A stretch of 64,000 bases of DNA. Origin: Acinetobacter apis (lineage in GTDB: Bacteria > Pseudomonadota > Gammaproteobacteria > Pseudomonadales > Moraxellaceae). A program made the position numbers and the translations under genes. Location: the NCBI RefSeq assembly GCF_900197575.1, contig NZ_FZLN01000001.1:992001-1056000 (forward strand). Direction: 5' to 3'. Positions 19,197 to 28,604 of the stretch are shown here, piece by piece. Numbering within the stretch: the stretch's first letter is position 1; each line of letters opens with the position of its first letter. The notes beneath the pieces were generated by a model that ran no database searches, was not told where the DNA came from, and was given only the letters and a program-made list of their open reading frames with translations.

Positions 19197-20210
19197 ATGA
19201 CCAATAACCGTAAACCAGAACAGGGTGTTAAACTGCGCGGTGCTGAGAAAGTTGCTCGAATTCCTGTAAAAGTCATTCCTACGGTTGAGGTGCCACGTAA
19301 ACCTGACTGGATTCGGGTTAAAATGACAGCGCCAGATGAAGTCCAACGGATTAAAACGACTTTACGAGCTCAAAAATTACATACTGTTTGTGAAGAAGCT
19401 GCTTGTCCAAATCTTCCTGAATGTTTTGGCGGTGGAACAGCAACCTTTATGATTATGGGTGATATTTGTACACGTCGCTGCCCGTTTTGTGATGTTGCAC
19501 ATGGTCGACCAAATGCTTTAGATGCAGATGAGCCACGCCATATGGCAGAAACCATTGCCAATTTGCATTTAAAATATGCTGTGATTACCTCAGTAGACCG
19601 TGATGACCTATTAGATGGTGGTGCACAACACTTTGTAGATTGTATTAAAGAAGCACGTGCACTTAGCCCAAATACTTTGCTTGAAATTCTTGTCCCTGAT
19701 TTTCGTGGCCGTATGGATGTTGCTTTACGCATTATGGCAGAGTGCCCACCTGATGTATTCAACCATAACATTGAAACTGTACCGCGCTTATATAAAGCGA
19801 TGCGTCCAGGTTCAGATTATCAGCATTCATTAACGCTACTACAAACATTTAAGGAACACTGCCCTGATATTCCTACCAAGTGTGGATTAATGGTGGGCAT
19901 TGGTGAAACAGAAGAAGAAGTGATTTCATTACTTAATGATTTACGTGCACACGGCGTTGATTATGTCACTATCGGACAGTATTTACAGCCATCGAAAGAG
20001 CATGCTGCATTAGATCGCTTTGTTACACCAGAAGAGTTTGAGCGTTATGCTGAGCATGGTCGTCAGCTTGGCTTTAAAAACATTTGGTCTGCACCAATGG
20101 TTCGATCAAGCTACTTCGCTGATCGCCAATATCGCGGTGAGCCTGTTCCTCAAGTACGTCGTAAAGCTGACGTTGCTAAAAAAATTGCTGTACAAACCAT
20201 CGAAGCTTAA
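19197..20210 (+). CDS. lipA: Lipoyl synthase
   Basis: Radical-SAM enzyme that inserts two sulfur atoms into octanoyl chains on lipoyl-dependent complexes. The auxiliary cluster motif CX4CX5C is visible as [12 protein letters not shown]. The radical-SAM motif CX3CX2C is visible as CTRRCPFC. The C-terminal RSSYFAD serine ligand motif is present. The length of 337 residues is normal. lipB is not in the window. A strong hairpin follows the stop. Confidence 0.97.
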   Translation: MTNNRKPEQGVKLRGAEKVARIPVKVIPTVEVPRKPDWIRVKMTAPDEVQRIKTTLRAQKLHTVCEEAACPNLPECFGGGTATFMIMGDICTRRCPFCDVAHGRPNALDADEPRHMAETIANLHLKYAVITSVDRDDLLDGGAQHFVDCIKEARALSPNTLLEILVPDFRGRMDVALRIMAECPPDVFNHNIETVPRLYKAMRPGSDYQHSLTLLQTFKEHCPDIPTKCGLMVGIGETEEEVISLLNDLRAHGVDYVTIGQYLQPSKEHAALDRFVTPEEFERYAEHGRQLGFKNIWSAPMVRSSYFADRQYRGEPVPQVRRKADVAKKIAVQTIEA

Positions 20211-20247
20211 AAAAAGCCTGAAAGTGGCTAACCACTTTCAGGCTTTT
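20211..20247. terminator. Bidirectional terminator, lipA / alcohol dehydrogenase
   Basis: AAAAGCCTGAAAGTGG and CCACTTTCAGGCTTTT form a 16-bp stem around CTAA between the converging genes. Confidence 0.9.
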
Positions 20248-20269
20248 ATCATTCAATTGAATCTATAAC

Positions 20270-21295
20270 TTATTCAAAATCCGCTTTTAGTACCACACGG
20301 TAGCGTGCCTTACCTGCTTCTAAATGCTCGATTGCTTCATTGATTTTAGACATTGGATAAAGTTCGATTTGCGGCTTGATGTTTTTACGTGCAGCAAATT
20401 TTAATAGCTGGCGTAATACAATCGGTGAACCTGTTTTTGACCCTGTTAATGCTTTACCACCTGAAATAAGCGAAAATGCAGGTACACTTACTGGCTCTAA
20501 TGGAACGCCCACGTAATGAATAGCACCTTTAGGTGCAACAGTAGTTAATATGTTTGCCCAATCTAATGGTACATTCACTGTACTTAAAATAAGGTCAAAC
20601 TTACCCGAAAGCGCTTTTAATGCTTCTGGATCTTTACTGTTGATTACATGATCTGCACCCATGCCTTTAAGTTGCTCTGTTTTATCTAAATTTGATGTAA
20701 ATGCAGTCACTTCACAGCCCCATGCTTTCAGTAATTTCAGTGCAATGTGCCCTAAGCCACCAATACCAATTACACCGACATGATGAAGCGCGGTAATATT
20801 GTTCAGTAACAACGGGGTAAATACAGTCACACCACCACATAATAATGGGCCTGCACTTTCAATATCGATGTCATCTGGTAATGGAATAGCCCATTGCCAA
20901 CCTGCACGTACTTTATTTGCGAAACCGCCTGCGTGGTCTACAATTGTTGCTTTTTGCTCGCCCGTACATAATACTTGCTCGCCGCCAATACATGGATCAC
21001 AAAAGCCACAGCTTTCTGCATTCCAACCTAAACCAACACGCTGTCCAATTTTTAGGCCTTTTGCCTCAGAACCTAAACGCGAAACCTTACCAATGACCTC
21101 ATGACCTGCAACTACAGGATATGAAGACACACCCCAATCGTTGTTAAGAATAGAAATGTCTGAATGGCATAAACCACAATATTCAACATCAATTTCAACT
21201 TGCGTTGCTGTTAACTCGCCAGCGTCAAACTCATACGGAACTAAAGGTGAATGTGGCTCTTTCGCTGCATATGCACGAATGGTATTGCTTGACAT
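20270..21295 (-). CDS. Zinc-dependent NAD(P) alcohol dehydrogenase / aldehyde reductase
   Basis: Medium-chain dehydrogenase/reductase of the cinnamyl-alcohol-dehydrogenase type, similar to E. coli Ahr/YahK. The catalytic zinc site is YCGLCHSD and AGHEVIGKV. The structural zinc is bound by four cysteines in [15 protein letters not shown]. The nucleotide fold is [16 protein letters not shown]. It probably reduces a range of aldehydes with NADPH. The length is 341 residues. Neighbours give no substrate hint. Confidence 0.9.
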   Translation of the reverse strand: MSSNTIRAYAAKEPHSPLVPYEFDAGELTATQVEIDVEYCGLCHSDISILNNDWGVSSYPVVAGHEVIGKVSRLGSEAKGLKIGQRVGLGWNAESCGFCDPCIGGEQVLCTGEQKATIVDHAGGFANKVRAGWQWAIPLPDDIDIESAGPLLCGGVTVFTPLLLNNITALHHVGVIGIGGLGHIALKLLKAWGCEVTAFTSNLDKTEQLKGMGADHVINSKDPEALKALSGKFDLILSTVNVPLDWANILTTVAPKGAIHYVGVPLEPVSVPAFSLISGGKALTGSKTGSPIVLRQLLKFAARKNIKPQIELYPMSKINEAIEHLEAGKARYRVVLKADFE

Positions 21296-21582
21296 GGTAT
21301 GTTCCTTGAAGTTGTTTGTTTTTGATATAAATTCAGTCTAGTATTAATACTGTTATTCTAAAAAGAATTTGTTTATCGTTATGTTTCACTTACAAAAAAT
21401 CAATATAAAAACAAGATTTTTAAATGTCATCACACTTAAAAACTGACTCTCGAATAGGCTTTTATATTTACATCTTGTCCTTACCTTTTTAACATTATTT
21501 TTCATATTTGACCATGTTTTTTTAACTTTCGATTTTTTGTCTTTTGTAAGCTATTTTATCGCTTTTGTAGCCACCTATTTAA
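21296..21582. other. Intergenic region between alcohol dehydrogenase and glyA
   Basis: About 290 AT-rich bases with no open frame of coding character. It presumably contains the alcohol dehydrogenase promoter. Confidence 0.4.
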
Positions 21583-21612
21583 ATAAAAAAAGCCCCAAAT
21601 TATTGGGGCTTT
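21583..21612 (-). terminator. Terminator of glyA
   Basis: AAAGCCCCAA and TTGGGGCTTT form a stem around ATTA, followed on the minus strand by a T-run. Confidence 0.88.
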
Positions 21613-21625
21613 CGCTCATTACAAC

Positions 21626-22876
21626 TTATGCATAAACAGGGTGTTTTGCACACAACGCTTCAACGTTTTGTTGTACGTCAGCAATGACTGCTGCATCACC
21701 TTTGCTGTCTAAAATATCTGAAATCCAACCAGCTAAATTACGCACATCACTTTCACCAAAACCGCGTGTAGTCACAGCAGGTGTACCAATACGAATACCT
21801 GATGTCACAAATGGTGAACGTGGGTCATTCGGTACAGAATTTTTATTCACCGTAATGTGTGCTTGACCTAACCAAGCATCTGCTTCTTTACCTGTAATAT
21901 CTTGCTTAATTAATGACAATAAGAACAAGTGGTTTTCAGTACCACCTGACACGACGTCATAACCGCGTGCAATAAATACTTCTGCCATAGCTTGTGCATT
22001 TTTAATCACTTGCTTTTGGTAGTCTTTATACTCAGGCGACATCGCTTCTTTAAAACAAATTGCTTTTGCAGCAATTGCATGGACCAAAGGACCACCTTGG
22101 TTGCCTGGGAACACCGCAGATTGAAGCTTTTTCTCAATTTCTTCGTTTGCACGCGCTAGAATTAAACCTGAACGTGGTCCACGCAATGTTTTATGGGTCG
22201 TGGTTGTTGTCACATCTGCAATTTGTACAGGGTTTGGATAAACCCCTGCTGCCACTAAACCTGCAACATGCGCCATATCAACAAACAAATACGCACCAAC
22301 TTGATCTGCAATATCACGGAAACGCTGCCAATCAACTACACGGCTATAAGCAGAGAAGCCAGCTACAATCATGCGTGGCTTATGTTCTAAAGCCAAACGC
22401 TCAACTTCGTCATAATCGATTTCACCCGTTTCTGGGTTTAAGCCATATTGTACAGCATTATATGTTTTACCTGAGAAACTCACTTTCGCACCATGTGTCA
22501 AATGACCACCATGTGCCAAGCTCATCCCTAATACGGTGTCACCTGGATTTAATAGTGCCAAATACACTGCAGAGTTTGCTTGTGAACCTGCATGTGGTTG
22601 TACATTGGCATAATCTGCACCAAATAATTCTTTTGCACGATCAATCGCTAACTGTTCAATCACATCTACATATTCACAGCCGCCATAATAGCGCTTTCCA
22701 GGATAGCCTTCTGCATATTTATTGGTCAGCTTACTTCCTTGTGCTTCCATGATAGCAGGAGAGCAATAGTTTTCAGATGCAATTAATTCAATATGTGCTT
22801 CTTGACGTGCATCTTCAAGAGCCATTTGTTTTGCTAGCTCTGGATCGAATTCAGAAATAGAGGTATTTGCAAACAT
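21626..22876 (-). CDS. glyA: Serine hydroxymethyltransferase
   Basis: PLP enzyme interconverting serine and glycine with tetrahydrofolate, the main one-carbon source. Conserved segments include [30 protein letters not shown], the PLP-lysine region [15 protein letters not shown], and FPGNQGGPL. The length of 416 residues is normal. It is a single gene with a spaced inverted repeat in its leader. Confidence 0.97.
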   Translation of the reverse strand: MFANTSISEFDPELAKQMALEDARQEAHIELIASENYCSPAIMEAQGSKLTNKYAEGYPGKRYYGGCEYVDVIEQLAIDRAKELFGADYANVQPHAGSQANSAVYLALLNPGDTVLGMSLAHGGHLTHGAKVSFSGKTYNAVQYGLNPETGEIDYDEVERLALEHKPRMIVAGFSAYSRVVDWQRFRDIADQVGAYLFVDMAHVAGLVAAGVYPNPVQIADVTTTTTHKTLRGPRSGLILARANEEIEKKLQSAVFPGNQGGPLVHAIAAKAICFKEAMSPEYKDYQKQVIKNAQAMAEVFIARGYDVVSGGTENHLFLLSLIKQDITGKEADAWLGQAHITVNKNSVPNDPRSPFVTSGIRIGTPAVTTRGFGESDVRNLAGWISDILDSKGDAAVIADVQQNVEALCAKHPVYA

Positions 22877-22909
22877 TAGCGAGGGTCCTATTTATTAGGG
22901 CTTTTAAGC

Positions 22910-22938
22910 CGTGCTAAAACAGCCATTATTCTAGCACG
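22910..22938. promoter_or_regulatory. Inverted repeat in the glyA leader
   Basis: CGTGCTA (22910-22916) and TAGCACG (22932-22938) form perfect seven-base arms 15 bases apart, about 35-60 bases upstream of the glyA start. It could be an operator or an mRNA stem; I cannot match it to a known regulator. Confidence 0.4.
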
Positions 22939-23197
22939 AAGTTCTCTGAGTTGAGGCATGAACTTTATTGAAGATGAAATAAATTTATGACAAAAAAAGA
23001 TGTAAGCACCACCTACTCCTCTTTGGTTTAAACATTCTTCAATGTATTGGTCTTGAACATGCAAAATATATAGCGATAAAACGACTTTATAATCATGCGC
23101 TGCAATCCGTGTATTAGTGTTCTAATTTTCTATATTTGTTGAATAGATATGAAAATGTTACATTGATTTCAATACCTGTTGATTCACTATAAATATT

Positions 23198-23884
23198 ATG
23201 CAAAGCATTATTCTTGACACTGAAACACATAATCTCAATGGCTTACCCATCGAAATAGCATATGCACCTATTGATTTAAATAAAGGCAAACTCACTTTAG
23301 ATAAAACACAAATTTTTGATCAACTTTATCAAGTGAATGAGCCAATTTCTTATGCCTCGATGGCCGTTCATCATATTTTAGAATCTGATTTAATTGGACA
23401 GCCTGTTTATACTGACTTCACACTACCTGAAAATACGGTATATATTGTCGGTCATAACATTGACTATGATATTAAAGCCATCGCAAAATGTGGGGTAAAT
23501 GTTGATCAGATTAAACCGATTTGCACCTTGGCATTGGCACGAAGTGTTTGGCCTGATGCAGAAGCACACAATATTTCAGCTCTCATTTATCAAATTAGCC
23601 AAGGCAGTTTAAAAGCACGAGAATTATTAAAAGGTGCCCATCGAGCAGACGCAGATATTATTTTAACCGCTAATATTTTAATGCACATCATTGCTCATAT
23701 CCAAGTACAAGATATGGAGTCATTGTATTTAGCATCTGAAGCTGCAAGAATTCCTCAAAAGCTTAGTTTTGGTAAACATAAAGGTGTTGCGATTACTGAG
23801 TTGCCAACAGATTATGTGCAATGGCTATTAAAGCAAAGCGAGCTAGACCCATATCTCAGACAAGCGTTAGAAAAAACTTTATAA
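23198..23884 (+). CDS. ExoX-like DEDDh 3'-5' exonuclease
   Basis: A 228-residue exonuclease of the RNase T/DnaQ superfamily. The metal-binding acidic residues are seen in ILDTETHNL (Exo I), VGHNIDYDI (Exo II), and HRADADI (Exo III, DEDDh type). A C-terminal module, SFGKHKGVAITELPTDYVQW, resembles the tail found in exodeoxyribonuclease X and DUF3820 proteins. It probably degrades DNA 3' ends in repair. It lies alone between glyA and a small lipoprotein. Confidence 0.85.
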   Translation: MQSIILDTETHNLNGLPIEIAYAPIDLNKGKLTLDKTQIFDQLYQVNEPISYASMAVHHILESDLIGQPVYTDFTLPENTVYIVGHNIDYDIKAIAKCGVNVDQIKPICTLALARSVWPDAEAHNISALIYQISQGSLKARELLKGAHRADADIILTANILMHIIAHIQVQDMESLYLASEAARIPQKLSFGKHKGVAITELPTDYVQWLLKQSELDPYLRQALEKTL

Positions 23885-23903
23885 ATACTTTGAACATTTG
23901 ATA

Positions 23904-23935
23904 TTAAAAAAGCACCCTTATGGATGCTTTTTTAA
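23904..23935. terminator. Bidirectional terminator
   Basis: TTAAAAAAGCACC and GGATGCTTTTTTAA form a stem with one mismatch between the exonuclease and the converging lipoprotein gene. Confidence 0.75.
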
Positions 23936-23952
23936 ATTGGTATGGCCCCAAA

Positions 23953-24090
23953 TTATTTTCCACCGCCTGCGCCGCCAGCATGGTCAATAAAACCACCTTT
24001 GCCTTTTGAAGGATCAGCTACGTTTTTCTTTGGCATATGTGTACATGCTGTCATCATGACGACAGCTAAAGCAGCTACGATATATTTCAT
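23953..24090 (-). CDS. Small lipoprotein with glycine-rich tail (45 aa)
   Basis: A 45-residue protein. A hydrophobic signal (KYIVAALAVVMMTAC) ends in the lipobox MTAC, so Cys16 would be lipidated and the mature protein would be about 30 residues. The mature part is basic and then glycine-rich (HAGGAGGGK at the end). The start follows AGAGATTAAGCC. The clear lipobox and a converging terminator support it as real. No family is recognised. Confidence 0.7.
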   Translation of the reverse strand: MKYIVAALAVVMMTACTHMPKKNVADPSKGKGGFIDHAGGAGGGK

Positions 24091-24734
24091 GGCTTAATCT
24101 CTCTTTTTCTATCATGTTGGTTTTATTAAATTATTCATAAGCATAAAAACTCATGTTTCTGATCCATACATTATCGATATGTAGAATCTAGATTTATTAT
24201 GCACATAATTTTTTGCTATACAATCATACTACCTATTTTTTGATCAATAACAAATATTCTTTTGAAATTTGAGTCATTTGATACGCAATTCAACGTATAG
24301 ATTACACAAACACATCAAACCTGACAGATTAAGACAATCAATGATTTACTCAAAGATGTTGAACTGATTTTATACCATTTATCGTCACTGCTCTTTTGGA
24401 AGACCTTTTTATATTTGATATGAATTGGTTTGCTTTTTAAACTACTGTTTAAATAAAGAAGTCTTTCATTGCTAATAATTCATATTTTGAAGCAATTTGC
24501 TGATAGCTCTACGTTTTTTTATTATTAATGCGTATTACTCTGATCATCCCTATCCCCAAATATTAAATACCACATTAAAATTTTGGATATTTAACTACAA
24601 TTTTGGTTAAGTATGAATTGTTTGTTAATCGCTAAAGACCACCCTATAGTGGTCTCAATTTATAAGCTAAAAAGAACAACCTTACTCAGCTAAATTAACA
24701 AGTAAAAGTGTAATTAGATGGTTCTTAAAAAATA
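24091..24734. other. AT-rich spacer at the left edge of the accessory island
   Basis: About 640 bases with no credible open frame. A weak palindrome, GACCACCCTATAGTGGTC (24638-24655), is present. I searched by eye for a copy of the tRNA-Arg 3' end, which would mark the distal attachment site, and found none. The left boundary of the island therefore remains undefined. Confidence 0.5.
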
Positions 24735-25334
24735 TTATTCTGATTTGAATGACTGGATTTTCTTTAAAACTGCTCGAATATCTTCACCTTTATCAAATTT
24801 ATTAATAGTATTTAAGCCTATTAAATACTTTAAAAATTCTGTTAAAATATTCAATTGATTTTTAGTCAAACACTTAAAAACCCTATTACTATCATTTCTG
24901 TTTAACCTGAACAACCACCATGTAAATCCATTCCACCTAAGTGCTTCTTCAGAGTTTTCTAAAACATAAAGCATCATAGATGGAGTATAAAATATATACC
25001 CTTCAGGCTTTAGATAACTAAAACCTGTAAAGTATTTATCGAGATAGGTAGGCGGAATCTCTAATGGATTAAGAAATCTATTCGACATTTTTCTTTTTTC
25101 TAGGATTGATCTGATAGCCTCTTCAATATCTTCTTGAAATAAATTACTGGTTTTTAGAAAATTGATTTCTTTTGCATTCCACTCTTCAGAAGTTAAATTC
25201 GAATCGATATGCTCTTTATCAAAATGCCAATAAGCTGTATCAGCATAATCTTCTTCAACAAGGGTATAAGAATCACCTAAAATTACATCCTTAAACTCTT
25301 GCCTTATATGGTTTAATAAATCTTTTTTATTCAC
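24735..25334 (-). CDS. Hypothetical protein, coupled to the secreted protein upstream
   Basis: 199 residues, mildly acidic, no signal or membrane segment. It starts with GTG one base after the stop of the preceding gene, so the two are probably translationally coupled. Aromatic-rich central segments (SYLKPEGYIFYTPSMMLYVL, WNGFTWWLFRLNR) faintly resemble DUF6714-type proteins, but I cannot assign a family. The lysine-, isoleucine- and asparagine-rich composition is typical of the island and unlike the flanking core genes. As the cytosolic partner of a secreted protein it might be an immunity or accessory factor, but that is speculation. Confidence 0.65.
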   Translation of the reverse strand: MNKKDLLNHIRQEFKDVILGDSYTLVEEDYADTAYWHFDKEHIDSNLTSEEWNAKEINFLKTSNLFQEDIEEAIRSILEKRKMSNRFLNPLEIPPTYLDKYFTGFSYLKPEGYIFYTPSMMLYVLENSEEALRWNGFTWWLFRLNRNDSNRVFKCLTKNQLNILTEFLKYLIGLNTINKFDKGEDIRAVLKKIQSFKSE

Positions 25335-25335
25335 A

Positions 25336-26418
25336 TTATTTACCTAATATTCCTAAAAACCGATTACATTCATTAGCAACAGCTTTGGCATTGTTTGACT
25401 CTACAATATGATTTTCATCTGTTGGGCTCCAGCATTTATTTTCAACATCACGTGCAGCTGACAATTCAGAGTAAGCTTTGTATCTAGTTAATAACTGGCT
25501 AGAATTCATTGAATTATAACATTGTCCTAAGCCTCCAGTAACAGATTTAGCATAATTGACACGCCCTCTAATAGGAGAAAAGGATTCTAAAGAACATACC
25601 CAACAATCACCTTGCTCATTTCGTTTACCACTCGTGCAGTTATTAGGTTTCTTTGTCTGTGATGCTTTTAATTTAGCATTTAACTCTTTAGCAATAGACT
25701 TTCTTTTCTTTTCATCATTATCAACTAAATCTTGATTTGATACAGCAATATATTCTTTAGCAGCAATGTTTTCTTGATTTGCTAGATTAATCATTTTATT
25801 GGCTAGAGTTTTTAAAGATAAAGTTTTAGATTTCACCTTCGAATTGTATTCGTCATTCGATGTGCGAGAAAAATACACAGACCTTAGAGGGTCGCTTTCC
25901 TCTCCTTTACTTCCCCAATAACATTCATATTTTTCTTTAAGATCTACACAGACAGTTATAAAGTAATTTCCTTCACCAGGGTATTCATTAAGACTGCGTT
26001 TTAAGTGATTACGAGCCTGAGTCAATGTATAAACATCGCCATAATCAAAAGGCGAACTGTATTTATACTTAGGCGTATTCTGATTGTTTTCTTTTAAATT
26101 ATAATTAAGCTTCTGAGTAGAAATATTAAAATCTTTGCCATTTGGCACAGCTTGCATAATAGTAGCCATGGCTAATTCTGATGAGCCATTTTTTACAAGA
26201 TATTTCACAATCTGAGTTGTACTCGGAGATATGGATATTGTGCTTTCAAAAACCTTACCTGTAACTTCTTTTGTCACATCATAAGTTGTTGTTGCTCCAT
26301 TTTGTACAGGGTTCCCTAAATCCCAACCATCGATAACTGTAGCGGCATAGATAGGTCTAAATTGCATCACAAACATCAATGTAATGACTAAAAAATTTTT
26401 AAGATAACTCACTTTCAT
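25336..26418 (-). CDS. Secreted protein resembling filamentous-phage adsorption (TspB-like) proteins
   Basis: 360 residues with a signal peptide (VITLMFVMQFRPIYAA). The start of the mature protein, DGWDLGNPVQNGATTTYDVT followed by TISISPSTTQIVKYLVK, resembles the N-terminal region of inovirus minor coat/adsorption proteins related to TspB, as I remember that family. The middle is a lysine-rich helical region. The C-terminal third is cysteine-containing (CTSGKRNEQGDCWVC, GGLGQCYN), suggesting disulfides. No Zot, replication or coat gene follows, so this is not a complete phage. It is coupled to the 199-residue gene after it. The family link is moderate and needs a profile search. Confidence 0.5.
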   Translation of the reverse strand: MKVSYLKNFLVITLMFVMQFRPIYAATVIDGWDLGNPVQNGATTTYDVTKEVTGKVFESTISISPSTTQIVKYLVKNGSSELAMATIMQAVPNGKDFNISTQKLNYNLKENNQNTPKYKYSSPFDYGDVYTLTQARNHLKRSLNEYPGEGNYFITVCVDLKEKYECYWGSKGEESDPLRSVYFSRTSNDEYNSKVKSKTLSLKTLANKMINLANQENIAAKEYIAVSNQDLVDNDEKKRKSIAKELNAKLKASQTKKPNNCTSGKRNEQGDCWVCSLESFSPIRGRVNYAKSVTGGLGQCYNSMNSSQLLTRYKAYSELSAARDVENKCWSPTDENHIVESNNAKAVANECNRFLGILGK

Positions 26419-26583
26419 TTCTTAAAGAACCATATAATAATTAAAATTATATATTATACTTTTATAATAGATAAATTAACATAATTATCAATTTAATATA
26501 CTTTAGATAATTAAGTCACACTTTAAGGGCAATCTCTTTAAAAAATAGCTTAAGTATTTTATTTCGTATTTAAACTTTATAAA

Positions 26584-26799
26584 ATGAAATATAAAAATAC
26601 ATTTGATGAAGAAGATAGACTTCTTAAAACTAGCGATATTACTCAAATTATTGGCTTAACTCAAAAAACTGTTCATACAATGATAGTTGCTAATAACTTT
26701 CCACCACCTGATTGGGTTAATCCTGATAACAGTTATAAATATTGGTGGAAAAGTACAATTTATAAATATTTCAATAAAAAAGAGACCTTAATTAGTTAA
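26584..26799 (+). CDS. AlpA-like small helix-turn-helix regulator
   Basis: 71 residues. LLKTSDITQIIGLTQKTVHT gives a winged-helix/MerR-like HTH, followed by PPPDWVNPDNSYKYWW and KSTIYKYF. This is the usual layout of AlpA-type phage and island regulators, which can activate excision or neighbouring genes. It faces the ABC-3C cassette and is divergent from the secreted-protein gene. A strong hairpin follows within a few bases. Confidence 0.7.
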   Translation: MKYKNTFDEEDRLLKTSDITQIIGLTQKTVHTMIVANNFPPPDWVNPDNSYKYWWKSTIYKYFNKKETLIS

Positions 26800-26806
26800 G
26801 GTCTTT
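26777..26806. terminator. Bidirectional hairpin terminator upstream of the ABC-3C cassette
   Basis: AGACCTTAA and TTAAGGTCT form a nine-base stem with loop TTAG, flanked by an A-run and T-rich end. It shares the string AAAAGAGACCTTA with the hairpin at 30545-30575. Confidence 0.85.
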
Positions 26807-26877
26807 ACAATTCATAAACTTTCAAATCAATGTAATCACTTAAAAGCCTTTAAATTCTGAACTATATAACAAAATAA

Positions 26878-26905
26878 TAGACTTAAAAGGTGGTTATCAT
26901 ATAAT
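26878..26905 (+). promoter_or_regulatory. Candidate promoter of the ABC-3C operon
   Basis: A perfect TATAAT (26900-26905) lies about 60 bases before the GTG start of the first gene, with TAGACT (26878-26883) 16 bases upstream as a weak -35. Confidence 0.55.
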
Positions 26906-26963
26906 AGTAAATGTTGTTGGGTGATATAGAGATGTCTAATAATAATTTTACAAGGTAATCATT

Positions 26964-28121
26964 GTGGGTCTTAATAGTTATTCAGCAGCTGCATCAAGTA
27001 TTGGTTATGATTATCAAATTAGACTAGCTCTTTTGAAGTCATTCGAAATTAATGAAGCTAGCGAAGTTAGCATTGAAGCTTTAGATGACATTGAATTACG
27101 TACGGAAGATAGTACAACACTACTCTCTTTAAAGCATAAAAAGATTAATGATACTCTTTCAAATCTTTCTATTGATTTTTGGAAATCAATCAACATTTGG
27201 ATTGATAGAATAAATAATATTAATACACCACTAAATTTTTTATTATGTACTACAGCTAAAGTTTCAGAAAAGTCTTTGCTAATAAAGATTACTCAAGGTT
27301 TTAAAGAAACTATTGATCTAGAATATATAAATAAAATTGAAGTAGCCTTAGATGATTCTTCTGATTTAAAATTGGCTCCAATCAAAAAAAAATTTAAGGC
27401 ATTAGAAGACTCTAAAAAAATTGATTTATTTAATAGAATTATTATTTTAGCTGATAATATACGAATCAATGATATTCCTAGTCAAATTATTAACGATAGA
27501 TTCAGACATATAAAAAGTGAGTTTAGGCAAAACGCATATGAATCACTAGAAGGTTGGTGGTTTTCTAAAGTAATTGATCAAATGACAGGACGCCTTCCTT
27601 TACCCTTAACTGCAGGCGATATAAGTGCAAAATTACAACAGATCAGTGAACTTTATTACGCTGATAATTTACCGCTAAACCACTGTCAAATTTCGGAAAG
27701 TGAAATAGATTTCAGTGATTACTTAAGTGATACCTTTTTATTTGTAAAAAAGTTACAAGATATACAAATTAAAAATAGTCAACTACAACGTTGTATTTTT
27801 GATTATTATAGGGCTTCTAATGAAAGACTAGATTGGGTTAAATCTCGCTTGGTAAGTAGTGAAGAAATAACTAGATATGAAAGAAGACTTACTGATGAAT
27901 GGCTAAGATTTAAAGATGACCTAGAGTATGAAGATTCTGAAATATCTGAAGAGTACTTGCGTAAAATCGGTCGAGAAATATTTAAATGGTCTCAAAACAC
28001 GAATTTTTATATTAGACCTAAAGTTACAGAATCCTATGTTACGAGGGGAAGCTTTCACATCATAGCTAATAATGTTCAAGATTTAATCTATTGGTTGCCA
28101 AAACCTTTAGAGGATTATTAA
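26964..28121 (+). CDS. ABC-three-component system effector, Cap4/DUF4297-like nuclease
   Basis: 385 residues, first gene of a three-gene defence operon. The N-terminus (SSIGYDYQIRLALLKSFE, then VSIEALDDIEL and TTLLSLKHKK) follows the layout of Cap4/DUF4297 PD-(D/E)xK nucleases: a GYxYQ helix, an acidic strand and an xLK lysine strand. WKSINIWIDRI follows, as in that family. The C-terminal half has the ABC-3C C-terminal-domain pattern (ESLEGWWFSKVIDQM, ISELYYADNLPLNH). It probably degrades DNA when released or activated by the ATPase partner. The start is GTG with AAGG upstream. It is immediately followed by the middle component. Family assignment is from memory of Lamassu/ABC-3C proteins. Confidence 0.78.
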   Translation: MGLNSYSAAASSIGYDYQIRLALLKSFEINEASEVSIEALDDIELRTEDSTTLLSLKHKKINDTLSNLSIDFWKSINIWIDRINNINTPLNFLLCTTAKVSEKSLLIKITQGFKETIDLEYINKIEVALDDSSDLKLAPIKKKFKALEDSKKIDLFNRIIILADNIRINDIPSQIINDRFRHIKSEFRQNAYESLEGWWFSKVIDQMTGRLPLPLTAGDISAKLQQISELYYADNLPLNHCQISESEIDFSDYLSDTFLFVKKLQDIQIKNSQLQRCIFDYYRASNERLDWVKSRLVSSEEITRYERRLTDEWLRFKDDLEYEDSEISEEYLRKIGREIFKWSQNTNFYIRPKVTESYVTRGSFHIIANNVQDLIYWLPKPLEDY

Positions 28122-28604
28122 ATGAGTACCTTCAGACAGCAACCAATAGAGTTCAGATCGCTATTTTCTCCGCCTTATTGCGCACTTATCATTGCTTTTT
28201 TTATCGACAATTATCAGAAAAAAAGTAACAGAAAATTCCCACCAGCGTTGATTCATATCATTTTGCCATTAGTACTTAATGAAGAATATGCCTTGTGCTT
28301 TATAAATAACCCAAAAAAAAACTTTTATCATATAGTAGAAGCTAATAAAGTTATCTACTCTACATTCTTAATCAAATATTTAGATTTAATAGATATTACA
28401 AATAATGCTTTAATTATTCTTGCGGAAACTGGAACTTTAATTAAACGAAATGAAATACTTGAATTAAATAGTAAGCTTATAAATAAAACTACTTTTTCAA
28501 CTAACTTTAAAAATGAATTAGATACTATTAAGATTATTTCAAACATTATTGCAAAAATACATGATACAGCTGGAATATTTATTACTTTGGATATCCGTTT
28601 ATGA
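28122..28604 (+). CDS. ABC-three-component system middle component
   Basis: 160 residues. The opening RQQPIEFRSLFSPPYCALII then KFPPALIHIILPLVLN matches the typical start of ABC-3C middle components (NPAFCA..L, then a P.AL.FLVLPIVL helix). The rest is alpha-helical. It starts directly after the stop of the effector gene and ends overlapping the ATPase gene (ATGA), so all three are translationally coupled. In this class the middle component is thought to bridge the ATPase and the effector; it has no catalytic motif of its own. Confidence 0.78.
   Translation: MSTFRQQPIEFRSLFSPPYCALIIAFFIDNYQKKSNRKFPPALIHIILPLVLNEEYALCFINNPKKNFYHIVEANKVIYSTFLIKYLDLIDITNNALIILAETGTLIKRNEILELNSKLINKTTFSTNFKNELDTIKIISNIIAKIHDTAGIFITLDIRL

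Noticed and set aside
22060-22752. 230-codon open frame opposite glyA
   Set aside because: Antisense shadow of a conserved gene, with Leu/His/Gln-biased composition and no ribosome site.
24638-24655. Palindrome GACCACCCTATAGTGGTC as a third copy of the cassette-edge hairpin
   Set aside because: It shares only the GACC/GGTC ends, lacks the CTTA/TAAG part and has no clear T-run, so it is not the same element.
24735-26799. Complete filamentous prophage
   Set aside because: Only an adsorption-like protein and an AlpA-like regulator are present; replication, coat and Zot-type genes are missing.
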